A stretch of 64,000 bases of DNA from Sipunculus nudus (GCA_026874595.1 CM049312.1:49913429-49977428); one strand, 5' to 3'. Numbered from the stretch's first letter, positions 23,381 to 36,840 are shown. The notes: generated from the sequence alone by a model not told the origin. Numbers and translations: made by a program.

Positions 23381-24885
23381 TTGATCATATTTAGTATGCA
23401 AATCCTTTATACATTTTCTATGTACATACAAAAAATTAGTCAGTTTTGCTTAATGTTTTGAAGTTATGGGCCCAAACATAATGCAATTTTTTAAAAATCA
23501 GGAAATATATTTACTCACTTAACATGAGAATTGCTGAAGCTGAAGACTTTTCTTCAGGGATATAACTTTATTTAATCAAGATTCAAATGTTTACAAAAAA
23601 TTAAGATCTGAATTTTGCAAATACTTTAAGTTATTAGCATAAATACAAAATCAATACATTAAATTTTGTCATTCTTTGGCCACGGCATGTTTTTCCATGT
23701 AAGCACTGTTGATTTAATTTTCACAGCATATATACATAAAGATTTAATATTTTAAAATCTGAAATTTCAAAGGAATTGATTGAAAAGAGTAGCTGTTATT
23801 CAAGTTTTCATACACCATGTCAAGTGTTGTTTACATCAAACCCACCGAGTTGTACAGCCTTCACTTGTGTTATGTAACCCTCTCCAGGCAGCTTGCCTTG
23901 GCTCAGCTTGGCCACTCTAGCAGGCTTCCCCTCTCTGCCCTGCACTCCCCCCCCCCCCAGCTGGGGCATAAACTAGATGAATTTTATAATTATCTATACA
24001 TGATTCATTCTTATTCTAGGCTATGGTACATTTTAGATTTTGTATTGTACACCAGGGTTACTGTGATTAAAGTACACAATTAATTGTGTCCACAAAGTGG
24101 TATATTTCTATGAAAGTGTGGATGTTCATCTGATAAGGAATTCCTTATTTCAGAAGTGTTAAAACTTCACCATTTTGTGAAATTGAACATTAATTCCAGT
24201 GATAAATTATAGCTGAGATAGTAATTAGCACCATAATATTGTTTTTCAATCATTCAACCAACATTGTGTAAACTTAATTTGAAAAGATATTTTCATTTTA
24301 TAAAATTTACTGAATCTTTAATTTTCGGTGAATAAAATTAAGCATGTACTGAAAACTCCAATGCACAAAAATTTTTAATAGTGATTAAAGGAATAATCTT
24401 CCAGATGCCATGTTGTGGCATTATTTTCTTTTAATTCAGTTTAAACATTTGTGATTTAAAAATTATAAAATATATATGTCTGCATAATATGACCAAATGT
24501 GAGGTAAACTCTGGATAAAATAATGATTGCAACTTAGAATTCTTATATTGTAACTTATATTTTCAGATTTTTTTATAACAAACTTATAAAACTTGTACAT
24601 AAAAAAATGAATCTGATCAAAACTATTAATGGAAAAAAGTGGATATGCTAAAAAAATAGGCTCTAATATAAACTTTAATGCATTACTCTCTTGAAAGTGA
24701 AATAAAGGTATTAGATTTGCAATCTTATATTTAGAACTTTACAATAACCAAGTAGGAGGGCCTCTTTCCTCTTAGCTTCTCATATGCTTATATGAATGAA
24801 AAACATTACAATAGAATATTTTGCATATTTTACATTTGTTTAAATTTCAAACTTCAGCTGAGTGCTGTGAATAATGGGTCCCTTG
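23381..24885 (+). mobile_element. Family-A element, 5'-incomplete
   Basis: Carries the module phrases AGTTATGGGCCCAAACATAA and CACGGCATG, a C run near 23946, and the 3' body shared with 6740-7039. It ends ATGGGTCCCTTG at 24885. No 5' palindrome seen. Confidence 0.6.
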
Positions 24886-25659
24886 TTTATGGTCAGAAAC
24901 CTTGTAATTTTAGCCACTTTCAGCTGAAAAATGATGAACCTGTCAAGCTGAATGGTTTAATTTTTCACAAGAATATCCTAGGATAGGGTTTTTTAATTGT
25001 ATAAGAATAGGTCGGGTTCATTGATTTTTGGTAGAGTCATAGAAAGCTTAAGATGGTCTTTAGGCCATTAGTAAGCCTATTTCAAATTGAGGGCTGCAAT
25101 AGTCTTCTTCTGCAAAACTCTTGTTTCTAGATATGTAACAATGCACAAAAATGATTCTTAGGTGGCCTCTTTGTTCAAGTTTACTTGAAATATTTTTGGC
25201 ACAATTATCAAACCTTTAACACTGAAAGGACTGCATCTTTTATAATTCTAAACATATTTTATAAAATAATCTTATGAATACATCATCTTTTAAAAAAAGC
25301 ATTTGAGCCAAAGTCTTTCAGTATGTGTATACAGATTTACCATTAGGCAAAAACTGTGTCTGTATATATAAAAAGCTTGGCAGACTGTCAACTATTTCAA
25401 ATTTTGCAACAGGCCAAAGGTCAGCCTGGATTTATTTATAGCTTTGGCAGACCGTCTGCCTTTCCGTCTGTCTGTCCATCTAGCTGTCCGTCCATTAACC
25501 AAGCACCTAGAATCATTTAACTTGTTACCTCGAACTTTGAGACAGTCCATGACAGCAGTTGTATCAGTTTGTCAAGTGTGGTTTCATCTAGTGTTCTGAA
25601 CATCATATATGATTATTGATCATGAATTTAGTTTTGTCAGTTCCTAAGGACTTTTATTT
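24886..25659 (+). repeat. Dispersed repeat with empty site for the second hAT element
   Basis: 25040-25110 (GAAAGCTTAAGATGGTCTTT, then GCCATTAGTAAGCC) is the uninterrupted form of the sequence flanking the hAT element at 34450-38026; another copy is at 63180. At 25440-25500 a segment starting TTTATAGCTTTGGCAGACCG has a GGCAGACCGTCTGCC palindrome followed by CCGTCTGTCTGTCC microsatellite, resembling the 5' end of another family. Confidence 0.6.
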
Positions 25660-27354
25660 TTATGCCCCCGCCACAAAGTGGCCGGGGCATATAGTTTTAC
25701 CCATGTTCGTCCTTCCGTCCTTCCGTCATTTCGAAATCAAACAGTTGTATGGACTTTTTTTCCCAATGCCTGCAGATATTGGCCTGATTTTTGGTGTGTG
25801 GGCAGATAATGACCAGTTACAGATCGAGTTCGCGTTTCGTCCCGGTTGACCTACTTTTGACCGTTTTACGGCTCCTAAACTTAGAAAATTTCATGAAAAA
25901 TAGAAATTTTCATGACAAATACTCATGTATGGACTTTTTTTCGCAATGCCTGCAGATATTGGCCTGATTTTTGGTGTGTGGGCAGATAATGACCAGTTAC
26001 AGATCGAGTTCACGTTTCGTCCCGGTTGACCTACTTTTGACTGTTTTGCAGCTCCTAAACTTAGAAAATTTCATGAAAAATAGAAATTTTCATGACAAAT
26101 ACACATGTACGGACTTTTTTTTCGCAATGCCTGCAGATATTGGCCTGATTTATGGTGTGTGGGCAGATAATGACCAGTTACAGATCGAGTTCGCGTTTCG
26201 TCCCGGTTGACCTACTTTTGACTGTTTTACGGCTCCTAAACTTAGAAAAATTCATGAAAAATAGAAATTTTCATGACAAATACACATGTACAGCCGTTTT
26301 TAGCCCTCAGCTCATAGGCTGATGGGCTATTGTCGTCACCCAAGCTGTCCGTCTGTCCATCTGTCTGTCCGGTGTCTGTCCGTCCGTTCCGCGTCTGTTA
26401 ACTTTTACCTTGTGAGCGGGATATCTCTAAAAGGATTCACCGTTGGAATTTTATTTCTTCAGTGAAGATGTATATCGATAAAATCTCGGTCAAGTTCGAA
26501 GATGGGTGACCTTGACCCATTTTTCTACATTTTAGAGCTGATTATAGAAAAACACTCAGAAGTTTATATCTCAGGATCCATTGTGTGGATTTTCACAAAA
26601 CTTACTATGATCATTGGGACTGATGGTCTGTATGTGCTGCACAATTTTGGTGGCGCCACTTGCAATTTCTGATATTTTAATGAAATTTTATCGGATTTTT
26701 TCAATTTTGGCCTTTTGTGCAGGATATCTCCAAAGGTATTCAACACAGGAACTTCATTTCTTCAGTGCTATTGCATTATATTTACAAAATCTTTGTCAAG
26801 TTCAAAGATAGGTGATCTTGACCTACTTTTCAAGGTCACAGAGCTTAGTATAGAAAAAAACTTAGGAGCTTATTTCTCAGGAAGCATTTGGTGGATTGTT
26901 ATGAAACATGGTATATACCTCTCCAATTTAAATTTATAAATGATTATCAACTTTTGCTAATATTCTAGTTTCGCAATACAATGCTTACAGATACTGGCCT
27001 AATGTTTGGTCTGTGGGCGCATAATGACCACTTACAGATCGAGTTCGCGTTTCGTCCCAGTTAACCTATTTTTCACCATATGACAGATCCTGAACGTAGA
27101 AAATTTCATGAAAGACAGAAATTTTCATGAAAAATGCACATATATGGACTTTTTTTCACAATGCCTGCAGATACTGTCCTGATTTTTGGTTTGTTGCTTG
27201 ATAATGACCCTTTACAGATCTAGTTTGCATTTTGCCCTTGTTGACTTACTTTTGACCATACAACACTTCCTGAACTTTAAAAAATTTACAAAATTTAACA
27301 AATGTTTCTAATTTGCCCCAGGCGGGGGCATTCGTGTCGTTCCGACACATCTGG
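25660..27354 (+). mobile_element. Family-E element (TTATGCCCC start, CTGG end)
   Basis: The 5' end is the palindrome ATGCCCCCGCCAC-AAA-GTGGCCGGGGCAT followed by GTTCGTCCTTCCGTCC. The body holds three tandem 180-bp units (about 25745-26290; GCAATGCCTGCAGATATTGG, GTTCGCGTTTCGTCCCGG) and two diverged ones at 26985-27300. The 3' end has GCATTCGTGTCGTTCCGACA (a small hairpin) and CATCTGG at 27354, then T. I recall similar 'GCCCC...ATTCGTGT...ACACAT' repeats from many marine invertebrate genomes. It is interrupted by a nested element at 26300-26968. Confidence 0.72.
26300..26968 (+). mobile_element. Family-F element nested in family-E
   Basis: Starts TTAGCCCTCAGCTCATAGGC, whose first arm pairs with GCTGATGGGCTA, then CTGTCCGTCTGTCC-type microsatellite. 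The body contains a GGTGGCGCCACT module at 26650. It ends ATATTCTAG at 26968, followed by TTTCGCAAT, which resumes the host unit (compare CTTTTTTTCGCAATGCC at 26114-26132). The 3' palindrome is weak. Confidence 0.65.
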
Positions 27355-27777
27355 TTTATATCTTTCCAAGCACATGTACATGTACTTTTTAGACTGAAAA
27401 ACTGAAATTAATGGTGTCAGCTTTTCAACTGTAAATTCATCCACTGTCCTGAAACATGGCGTGCTTTTTGATAAAAAATTGCTTCATCAGTTGTTGAAGA
27501 CTTGTTTGAACCAATTGCGAATGTTAAGTCATGCCTAGTATCACTATTTTGCCCTGAACCATCAATCAATGTGCTTTATGCATACTGTCTTCCTGCTCCT
27601 TCCCAAAATTTTAAAAACATTTGCAATAATTTCCTTCTAAATAAGACAACAGTTGTAAAAATTAGGCCATTACCTCATGCTTGTCAGCTGAGCGTCATGA
27701 CCCATGGGTCTCTTTTATACAAATGCAAGAAGAATAAGCAAGCTTAAGTATCAAAGTGTTTTCCAGAAAAACCCTTT
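27355..27777 (+). repeat. Repeat fragments with a family-A/G-like 3' end
   Basis: Mostly unassigned; at 27683-27715 it reads GTCAGCTGAGCGTCATGACC then CATGGGTCTCTT, a degenerate 3' end of the A/G type. Confidence 0.45.
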
Positions 27778-29317
27778 TTAGCTCAGTTGACTGAAAGTCA
27801 TATGGGCTGTAGGAATCACCCATTGTCTGTCTGTCTAGCTGGCCATCAACAGGGCACAAATCATAACCTTAAAGCCTAGAATCATGATTCTCTGCATCCT
27901 GAGAGATCCTCAAAAGTTCTCTGCAGGAACCTGAAATAAGGTCACTGTGACCTATATTCTTTGATTTATGGAGCATGTTTAATCCTCCCTCCCCAGAATA
28001 ATTGTATCCGCCAAAACAGAGTTTTGCAGATATATGTTTTCAGTTCCACGCCCCCGCATCCACATAGGTTTCCCGAAAACTCCTCCATAACCACTGGGCA
28101 GAATTTTTTAAAATTCAGAATTATGATCAGTCACATGTGAAATGGTGCGCCCTCATTTTTGATTGACCTCTGACCTTTCTTCTCTCCTGTGCATCCATCT
28201 GTGCGTCTGTCTTGACACATTAGCATTTATATCCAATCAGGAAAAAAATTTTGCACAAATGTAGCCCTTGGATAGCTTGGATAACAAACATCAAAAATGG
28301 TGACGCCACCTGCAACCATTTTTGCACAGCATCCATCTGTTCTTCTGCCTTGGGATAAAATTACTCATATTTCTGCAATGAATGGACTTATCCACCTGAA
28401 ATTTTGCATGTGTATAAATCCTGGATACTTTCTTGGTTTCATGACAGGTGGCACCACCTACATTCACATTCAGGCTGCAAACATCCAGGCATATATCTCA
28501 GGACTGGTTTGACGTATCCTCCTGAAATTTTGCATGTGTATAGATCTCACATAGCTCTTTATCAATATCATACACAAAACTGGTGGTGCCATCCAGAACC
28601 ATTTTTGCACAGGTGGCACCTTCTACTTTCATGTTCAGGCTGCAGACATCCATGCTAATATGCAACATACCTTTCTTTATTTTCCCTTGCCACTCAATCC
28701 ATGCCTCACTTCACCAGTCCAACTCTGGGGATCAGTGGATACACGTAGTCGCTTGTTGACTACCTGTATTCTAGTTAAAAATACACTAATTGCCAGATTC
28801 ACCAGGAACGGCTTGATGGATTGTCATCAAATTTGGTGTGCTTGTAGGTCTTAATAAACCTTAGCTACTGGGCTTAAATGGTGGCCCCATTTGCATTTTC
28901 TTAATTTTTACAAATTTTTACATATATGTTCGAGAACACTAGGTCTGTTAACAAGGCACAAATTGTACCTGTAATGGCTAGAATCATGAACTTTTCCATC
29001 CTGAGAATTCCATTAAAGTTCTACTCAAAAACCTGAAATTAGGTCACTGTTACCTATTTTCTTAGTTATTGGGGGTTTGAGCAGCCCAGAAATATTGTAA
29101 CAAGTATATACAAATTACCAGATTTCTCATAAATTTCCAGATTTCTCAGGAAAGCTGGATGGCTTTTTTTTAAATTTGATGTGCCTATGGGTCTTGGTGA
29201 ACTTAAGCTAATATGCATGAATGATGATGCCACCTACATTATCTTAATTTGTTGCCTGTGCACGGACATATCATTCCCATGTCAATCAGCTGAGCATCAT
29301 GACCCATGGTTCACTTG
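27778..29317 (+). mobile_element. Family-G element containing a complete family-C element
   Basis: Starts TTAGCTCAGTTGACTGAAAG with partner arm CATATGGGCT, then TGTCTGTCTGTC. Two internal modules (GGCACAAATCATAACC near 27855; GGCACAAATTGTACC near 28955). It ends ATGACCCATGGTTCACTTG at 29317. The family-C element 28002-28774 interrupts it. Confidence 0.65.
28002..28774 (+). mobile_element. Family-C element, short complete copy
   Basis: 5' end TTGTATCCGCCAAAACAGAG continues with GTTTTGCAGATA, a near-perfect terminal palindrome, followed by family-C modules with GGTGGCACCACC-type cores and the 3' hairpin GTAGTCGCTTGTTGACTAC plus TGTATTCTAG at 28774. Length 773 bp. The next base is T. The left flank CCCCAGAATAA and right flank TTAAAAATACACTAATTGCC resemble the uninterrupted module at 29083-29130. 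Confidence 0.72.
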
Positions 29318-30125
29318 TTTAAAACCCGTGTATGCCTGGGTCTATATTAAAGTCAGTCACAAATGCACAGTATTGGTCCCATACATCTTTCAGGCTATCT
29401 ATTTGTCCCCTTGCAAGTCCTGTTCGAGGTTCATCAGCTACATTTTGCAAACATGTTCTGTTGATCATCTAGGCTGGATTTTAAGGAGCTGCATTTGTGT
29501 ATTCTCAGGAAACTGCTGTAGCAAGTCAGGCGATATTTACCTTCTGAAGCTTTAAGGTCACTGACACCTGCAAATCTGCATCTAGCTGACCTAGTTGAAG
29601 AATGTTGTTGGACAAGTCCATTGTCTAAAGATTGTGCAGCTTTTCTCCTAACTTTTTATGTCTTGATGAAACATGCCTTTTGTCAATATAATAGGAGGCA
29701 ATGAGCTTCTCTGTGAACAAAATTGGATGTCAGATACCTGCCCTTAAGATGAGGAAGACACTTTAGTCCCTTCTAAACGCTTTATTCTTTTTTTGAATAT
29801 TTCTGATAAGTCGCAAGCCACCAAGAACAAAACTATAAAAAAAAATTTATATTGGTGCAAAAGCTATGTACATATTACTACTAATCTGGCAAGTAAAATG
29901 GATAAAATGAAATATTGATTTTATTCTAGAAAAACTAGTGAAATTAGTGAACCAATTGTGTTTAGCAACTATGATTAAGTGAAGATGGCATGCACAGTTG
30001 AAAAAACAACATGCAACATATATGCGTGCACAGTTTGCAAGGCAGGATGTGTATGAAAAGCTTAGACTCCTCAGTAGCTCCAACTACAGAATAAAATACC
30101 AACTCAAAATATTATAGTGCTTCCC
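29318..30125. other. No gene recognised
   Basis: AT-rich, short ORFs on both strands without recognisable motifs. No terminal repeats seen. Confidence 0.45.
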
Positions 30126-30838
30126 TGAAACTGTCCAGCCAAATTGTCCAATATTTCACAGAAATGATCCCTGGAACAATATCTCTCAAGTTTGTTCGAA
30201 TGGTTCCAGTTCAGAGATTTTTGGCCGAGTTACAGGAGGTTGAACTTAGTCAGCTGTCCAAAAGAGCACACTAAAATCAAAATCTCTGAAATGGCTGGAG
30301 CTATCATCACCAAATTTTATGCCAATGTTTGTCACATAAGTCATATCTGAAAATGAGGTATTGGTGGCGCCATCTACTTTGAACTGTTTTTTACCAGCAA
30401 AAATGTAATTTTAGACTCTTCTAGCTTATACACTGTTTTATGATGAAACTGTTAAGTTGATTGGTTTAAACTTTACAAGAATTATTCTATGGTAGGGTTC
30501 TGCCAGTTTTATAAGAATAGATTGATTAAATGCAGCTTTAAAATAGCAGTGTAGCCAATTGAAAAAGGCTTTCTGTGTTTGAAAACAGATTTGACAACAT
30601 GCTAAGTTTCTGCAGCCAAGTCAAGAGGTCACTCAGTACAACCAGGTGGGGTCCAGAATCACCATGGCAACTGACCTGGCTCTGTCTGGTGTCCAGATAA
30701 TGTGTCCAGAAATCTAGGATCATCGTCTAGATGTCAAGAACAGACGATGTCAAGACACATTGTCTAGACGCAGAATGCCCAGATTAGAACTATTGGCACT
30801 ATATCTTTCAACTGTTTAAAAAAACTTGGTTTGCATTT
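30126..30838 (+). repeat. Family-B body fragment
   Basis: CTGTCCAGCCAAATTGTCCA and TATTTCACAGAAATGATCCC match 33590, 49360, 61100 and 62760. It contains a GGTGGCGCCATC core at 30363. Confidence 0.6.
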
Positions 30839-31310
30839 TTAGCGAATCTATGAGCTTATGCAATGGTGTCGCGTTGTCTGTCTTCCATTGTGCATCATAG
30901 CTATCTCAAAAATGGCGATAATGATCACCAAATTTTTGGGAAAAAATTAACTCAAAAATTCTATCCAATTTTGCTTTTATTTTGGCTAGCTGCATTTTCT
31001 CAGATTTTATAGGGAAGAAGCTAAAAAACATTTAAAATGTTCTTCTATGAAACCATGCTGCCAAATTGTCCTTTCATCTGTCCTAATAATCCTCCCTGGC
31101 AAAAAGAACATATCCTAAATATTCTGACTGATACATCCTAGTTTTAAATGTCCAGAAGTCCGAAACTTGCAGGCAAAAAACGTCCATTTTGCTGAAATCA
31201 TAATGACTAAGGTAGATATGCAGGACATGAGAGGATCAATTTTAAATTTTAAAAATAAACATTCATACTCCCAAACTTTGCATAGGTTTGCATTAGGCCT
31301 GAAGGCCTTG
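30839..31310 (+). mobile_element. Family-B element, short complete copy
   Basis: Starts TTAGCGAATCTATGAGCTTA, then TTGTCTGTCTTCC, and ends with CATTAGGCCTGAAGGCCTTG at 31310 (palindrome AGGCCT..AGGCCT), followed by T. At 472 bp it is the shortest two-ended copy here. Confidence 0.65.
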
Positions 31311-32456
31311 TTGTAGAATAAATTAATGCCCGTTTCTCAGGAATGATTTGCAGTATTGGCCTGAAATTGTGCATATCCATAGATCTTTGACTCCTCCATC
31401 TTGTACTGAAGACTGGTGGCACCATCAGCAAGCGTTTCCCTGTGGCATCCTTCCCTACATGTGCTTTGGGTGAAATTGCTCATTTCTCAGGAGTGGGTCA
31501 AGTTATTAGTCTAAAATTTGGCATGATCCTCAATCTTGGAAAACTTTTTCAGAAACCAGACAGGAGGCACCACTTACCTTTCTGTTTTTGTTGAATAAAT
31601 TAATGCCCTTTATTTCAGGAGTGTTCACAGTATTTGCCTCAGTTGGTGCCACCTACAATCATGTTTACCTGGCATACATCCATCTCACTCTATCATCTCA
31701 CAGTGGTAAGAGTGAGATGTTTGTTCATTATTTTCCTGCCTCAGCAGAACTGGAGATCAGGCTTTGTTTGCCCTGCATGTATATCCAGAGTGTTGGTAAT
31801 AACCCCCCCCCCCCCCCCCAATATCAACCACCCCCTCCCCCTGCTGCCATTGAATCCTTTGCACCTGTACACTTGGACATTTGTTTTTATTGCAAATGTG
31901 TAGAATTTAATCAATTTTAAGAAATAATTGGATTAGAAAAAATCAAAACTTAATTGAAACATATTCTTGCCTAGGGAGAAGGGAACATAAAGTGATCAGC
32001 TCTGTCTGTGCATCATCTCAACTTTATCAATAAATATATTTATATTTATTTCCATATGATGACTCCAGGTAGGATAGAAATATTGGCTTCAACTTGACTA
32101 ATATATGGCCCATCACTAAAGTAAGAACCCTTTTGATTTAGGGTCATGAAGTCAAAGGTCAAGGTCAAAGGATCCACTTTTTTAAAGAAGATTGTTGATG
32201 CAGGTTAAGCAAAACTTTTCATCCCAAACCTTCCACGATTTGCTCACCTGCCAATAGTGGAAGAAAAGTATGGATTTTTGGGTAACAATGGTCAAAGGTC
32301 AAGGTCACATAGGCCATCTGGCACATATTTGTTTCCAAATGATAGCTCCAGTTTGGAATAACAAATGGATATCAAACTTGTTCTTATTTGAAAAATTGAA
32401 ATTTGATTATTTTTTAATGCCCTCATATTTCAGTTAATTCAATGTGTATTATTATA
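31311..32456 (+). repeat. 280-bp-type module repeats, then unassigned DNA
   Basis: 31311-31800 has modules with GAATAAATTAATGCCC, TCAGGAGTG and GGTGGCACCATC like those at 43340-44200, then a C run (31803-31818). 31820-32456 shows GGTCAAGGTCA-type phrases but no element boundary. Confidence 0.5.
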
Positions 32457-33341
32457 CAGTGAAAACTCAATCATTTTTTCCTAATAGTGAGGTACCCTTA
32501 TTAGACAGATTGACCTTGTTTTATAATCAAGGGATTATAAATAAAGACAACGAACAGCATGTACAAAATATTCATGCACACATCTGTATTCAATAGTCAT
32601 ATAAAAACTGTAATTATTTTACTTTTCTCAAGTTGATTTGCTTTGATGTTGAAAGCAAGTGAGATTAAACAAAACCAGAGGAGCGTGTGCACGGCGGCAT
32701 GGTCCAAACAACCACAGAGCAAGCACATTTTTGACGCTGAGCAGATCAGTTTGAGACCTATTTAGAAAAATTAATAAAAAATATCAAACACCCTGCTACA
32801 ACAAAATGGCTAAGGTTACAGTTAGATATTGAGTGGTGAGAATAGGGACGCATGGGTAATCGACAGCAATTTAATCAAATACCCCTACAGTCGAGGGAAT
32901 AATATGCAGCTTTGCAACATGTAAATGATCAACCGTGAAATAAAGTGACACAATGTTTACCGCTCTACCCTTCCAGTGTTTATCTTATGAGCACATCTCA
33001 CCGTGACATGAGCACGTAAGGTAACAACTGGAGATTGCATAATCCTTTGATTCTAGTATTGGGAACAACAACAGTACTGGTGGCCTTTGATATCAGCCAG
33101 GGCGAGTGACCAGTGTCTGCCAGAGTTGGCGTATAGTGTCTGTATATATCTGGTTTATTTACTCTTAAAATGTTGGTTTAGTTGAAATCTGCTGTCTGTT
33201 GTCCACATTAGTGAGGTGCCACCTTATAGAGGTTCAGCTTATACATAACATATAGGGAATTTTGAAGGGACTTAACTCTTCTGTCAGTTATAGCCAGTTG
33301 TCCGCCTAAGTGAGGTGCCCGTTAGACCAGTTTTAACTGTA
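32455..33341. mobile_element. pogo/Tigger-like (Tc1-mariner) element
   Basis: Ends CAGTGAAAACTC (32457) and inverted AGTTTTAACTG (to 33339) are flanked by TA at 32455-32456 and 33340-33341. Sub-terminal AGTGAGGTACCC and AGTGAGGTGCCC repeats lie at both ends. CAGTNNAAACT ends with TA duplications fit the pogo/Tigger branch. The 883-bp body has no transposase ORF. Confidence 0.7.
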
Positions 33342-34441
33342 CTTTGATCAACTCATCTCCACTTTCTTCCTTTTTAGTGAACCTGTGAGCTTATGCGATG
33401 GTGTGATGTCGTCTGTACGTTAACCCATACTATCTCTAAAAGGGCAGAAGCTAGCATCACCAAATTTTATTTTGAAAAAAAAGTCATCTTAAAAACTCTA
33501 TAGGATTTTGCTTATTTTTTGGCTAACTGCATTTTCTTAGATTTTATAGGGTAAAAGCAAAAATTCATTAAAAACTTCTTCTCTGAAACTGTTCACCCAA
33601 ATTGTCCAGTATTTCACGGAAATGATTGCTGGAACAATCTCTCTTAAGTTTGTTCAAATGGTTCAAGTTTGGTGATTTTTGGCTGAGTTACAGAAGTCAT
33701 CTGTCCAAATAAGCATACTAAAATTGCAATCTCAGAAACGGCTGGAGCTATCATCACCAAATTTTATGCCAATGTTGGTTACATGAGTCATTTCAAGAAA
33801 TTTAGGTATTGGTGGCGCCACCTGCATCAACCTTTCTTGTGCAGGGTCATCGGTTATCAGTACATTAACCCATAATTTCTCAGGAACAGCTGGAGCTAGC
33901 ATCCCCAAAAGTTACTCAAAAATCAGTCATATATCAAATGTTCTGAGATGCAGCTTTTTTTGTCGCCACCTGCATCATTTTACATTATATGGGTACCGGT
34001 AATAAGATAGAAAAACTTTGAAAATCTTCTCTGAAAACATTGAGCCAAATTGTTCATAATTTCACAAAAATGATCCCAGGGATAAGCGCCCTCAAGTTTG
34101 TGTAGATTGGTTCTAGTTTGGCTAATTTTGGCCTAGTTACAGGAATTTGACATTAGTCATTTGGCCAAACTAACATAAGAACCTCAGAAATGACAGAAGC
34201 TAGCATTACTAAGTTTTGTGCAAATGTTGCAACATGACTCATGTTTGAAATTGAGGTTTCGTGGTGCCATCTTCATTGACAAGTATATTTTATTGCAAAA
34301 ACCTTGTAATTTTAGCCTCTTTCAGCTTAAAAATGTTTCATGAAGAAATTGAAGCTTAATGGTTTTAGTTTTCACAAGAAATTCTCTCAATTTTATAAGA
34401 ATAGATGGGGTTCATTGAATTTTGCAGAGATATAGAAAGCT
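33342..34441 (+). repeat. Family-B 5' part and body
   Basis: Starts near 33376 with TTAGTGAACCTGTGAGCTTA and continues through two or three diverged modules with GGTGGCGCCACCTGCATCA (33811). The right end is the repeat into which the hAT element at 34450 has inserted. Confidence 0.6.
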
Positions 34442-34732
34442 TAAGATACCAGGCTTGGGTAAAAAAACAGGGGATCAGTACTTGAGTACAAGTACAAGTA
34501 CTTCATAATTTGTCAAATACAAGTACAAGTACACAATTTTTTAAATGTACTTGAGTACAAGTACAGGGGTCTGTACTTGAGTACAAGTACTTTTAATTAA
34601 AAAACTAAAAAAGCCATTTTTCTGAATATTCATTGATAAAACAATTACCTATATTATACACACTGTTACACAGTCAGATATCAGTACTGGTTCACAAAAA
34701 AGTGGTTGATGCTCCAATTGCTGAAAATTTTT

Positions 34733-36624
34733 TTAGCTCAGCTGACTATAAGTCATCTGAGCTATAGTCGTGGTCCATTGTCCGTTGTCCGTCTGTCTGT
34801 CCGTCCATCCGTCCGTAGATGTGGCACGTTTTGAAACGGTAAGACCTAGGAATCCAAAATTCAGCATAATGTTAGATGTCCCCAAGATCTCCTACCAAGC
34901 CGAAAACTGGGTCTTTGCAACTTCGTTCCTTTGAGAAATTAAGGAAAAACCTCAATTTTTTATTAAAATCCTATTTTCACACTTCAGGACTGCCTAATAT
35001 CAAAACCACTCATCTGTTTTTCCTCATATTTACCATAAATATTCCTCTATATAGTTCCTATGTACATGCCAGAAATTAAGTCTGTAAAGTATAAATTCTT
35101 TAAGTTATGGGCCCAAACATAATGGACTTTGTAAAAAATCAGGAAAAATAATAACTCACTTAACATGAAAATTTTTGAAACTAGAGTCTATTTTCTCAAG
35201 TATATAACTATTTTTAATTAAGATTCAATTGTTTACCCAAAATTAGATCTGAATTTTGTAAATGTTTTAAGTTATTAGCATAAAAAAAATCAGTACCTTA
35301 AATTTTGCCCAACTTTAACCATGGCACGTTTTTTTCCTGTAAGCACCATTGATTTAATTTTCACAGCATGTAAACATAAATACTTAGTTTGTCTAAATCT
35401 GAAATTTGAAAATAAAAGCTTGAAAATTAAGCTAGTTATTGATTTTTTTTTCTGTAGTCACTTGCTTTGATTACAGATGCAGGGTCCCACTCCAGGTCAC
35501 TGGAAGTCAGCTATGCCAGAGTTTCTGATTTGTTACAGTCACTGGGGGAGATCCCCTTCTGTGACAGGTGTACAGTTATTCTCATATAACCACCCAAACA
35601 ACCCCCCCCCCCCCCCCCCCCCCGCAAACCCAACCCACCAAGTGTTATGCAGTAATTGTTATTGTTTTCACTGTATCTCCTTAATTGTAATGCTGTTTCC
35701 ACTCCGATATGCAAAAACTTTCCATGAAAAAATAATTCAAGGTGTAATTCAGAAGATGCAATGTTGTGTAATCTAGCATTTTTAAAGAAATCAATTTTCT
35801 TTTAAATGATTTTAACCAATATACTTGAACCCATCATTATGCTTAAATTATTATAAAATATGAAGCACATTATGGATAAATAAAGACACAATTAAAAATT
35901 GTGAAATCTAAATCAAGTATTATTTTTAGATATTTATTGTTTTGCAGATTTAAAAGATATACTTTTGTGGTAAAAAATAAATAAACATTTGTTAGCATGA
36001 TGTGGTGTTATCTGACAAGATTGAGATTTATGATGATGCAATTGAGAATTATGAATCAACTTTTATATTCAGATATATGTGTTAAATTGGAAATGTATAG
36101 AAATATAAACTTAAATTAGAAAATAATTGATGTGATAAAAAAATGAGGATATAATACAAACATTTGTTCATTATTTTCCTGCCTCAGCAGAATTTGAGAT
36201 CAGGCTTTGTTTGCCCTGTTTTATGTTGTTAATTAGCAATATTTCAACTGTATACATTCCATAAAAAAAATACATATATATTTAATGATATATATTATAC
36301 AAAAAAATAGATTCAATTGAACAAATGTGTAAACTACTGAAATGTCAACAGTTAATCGAAAAACCAACTAATGATCATGGTAATAGTACAGATCATTTGT
36401 TCACAAACTGCTCACATGCTTTAGTTTCAACATTAGGAAACACATGGTCAGGTCACAAAATATTTTTTGCAACAATTTCTTGCTCATCAATACAAACCAA
36501 TCATATAAACCAACCATGGCCTTTATTAACTCTTCCTCTTACACTTTATCTCCATTTGATATTATTTGAGATTTTTACCTTCAAGGTTAACGTCAGCTGA
36601 GCAAAGTGACCCATAGGTCCCTTG
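34733..36624 (+). mobile_element. Family-A element, short form, nested in hAT
   Basis: Close copy of 4000-5883 end to end: TTAGCTCAGCTGAC start, one module, the C run (35601-35623) and CCATAGGTCCCTTG end. It is 1,892 bp long. Flanks are ...GAAAATTTTT and TTTAATG. Confidence 0.78.
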
Positions 36625-36840
36625 TTTAATGTTAGTCTAGGTAATCCAGGGTGACAGTCTTGATGGCCTTTCAGTATTTATATACACTCATGCACGTGCT
36701 TTGATGCCTGAATTTTTTTTGTATTCTAGGTAATCGACGGGGATGCCTCTCTCAGTGACTGGGAATAGTTGATGGAAATAATATTAAGTTGTCATTTTCA
36801 TCTACATTTCATTTAGTTATGCATACACAAGCTGTCATTA
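36625..36840. other. hAT interior, no gene recognised
   Basis: Left-over hAT interior between the family-A element and the MITE. On the minus strand the first bases after the MITE could complete the transposase C-terminus, but no further motif is seen. Confidence 0.4.

Noticed and set aside
35601-35623. C runs (also 4867, 23946, 31803) and the G run at 57442 as biological signals
   Set aside because: They occur at the same place in each family copy and are simple-sequence expansions; length may also be an assembly artefact.
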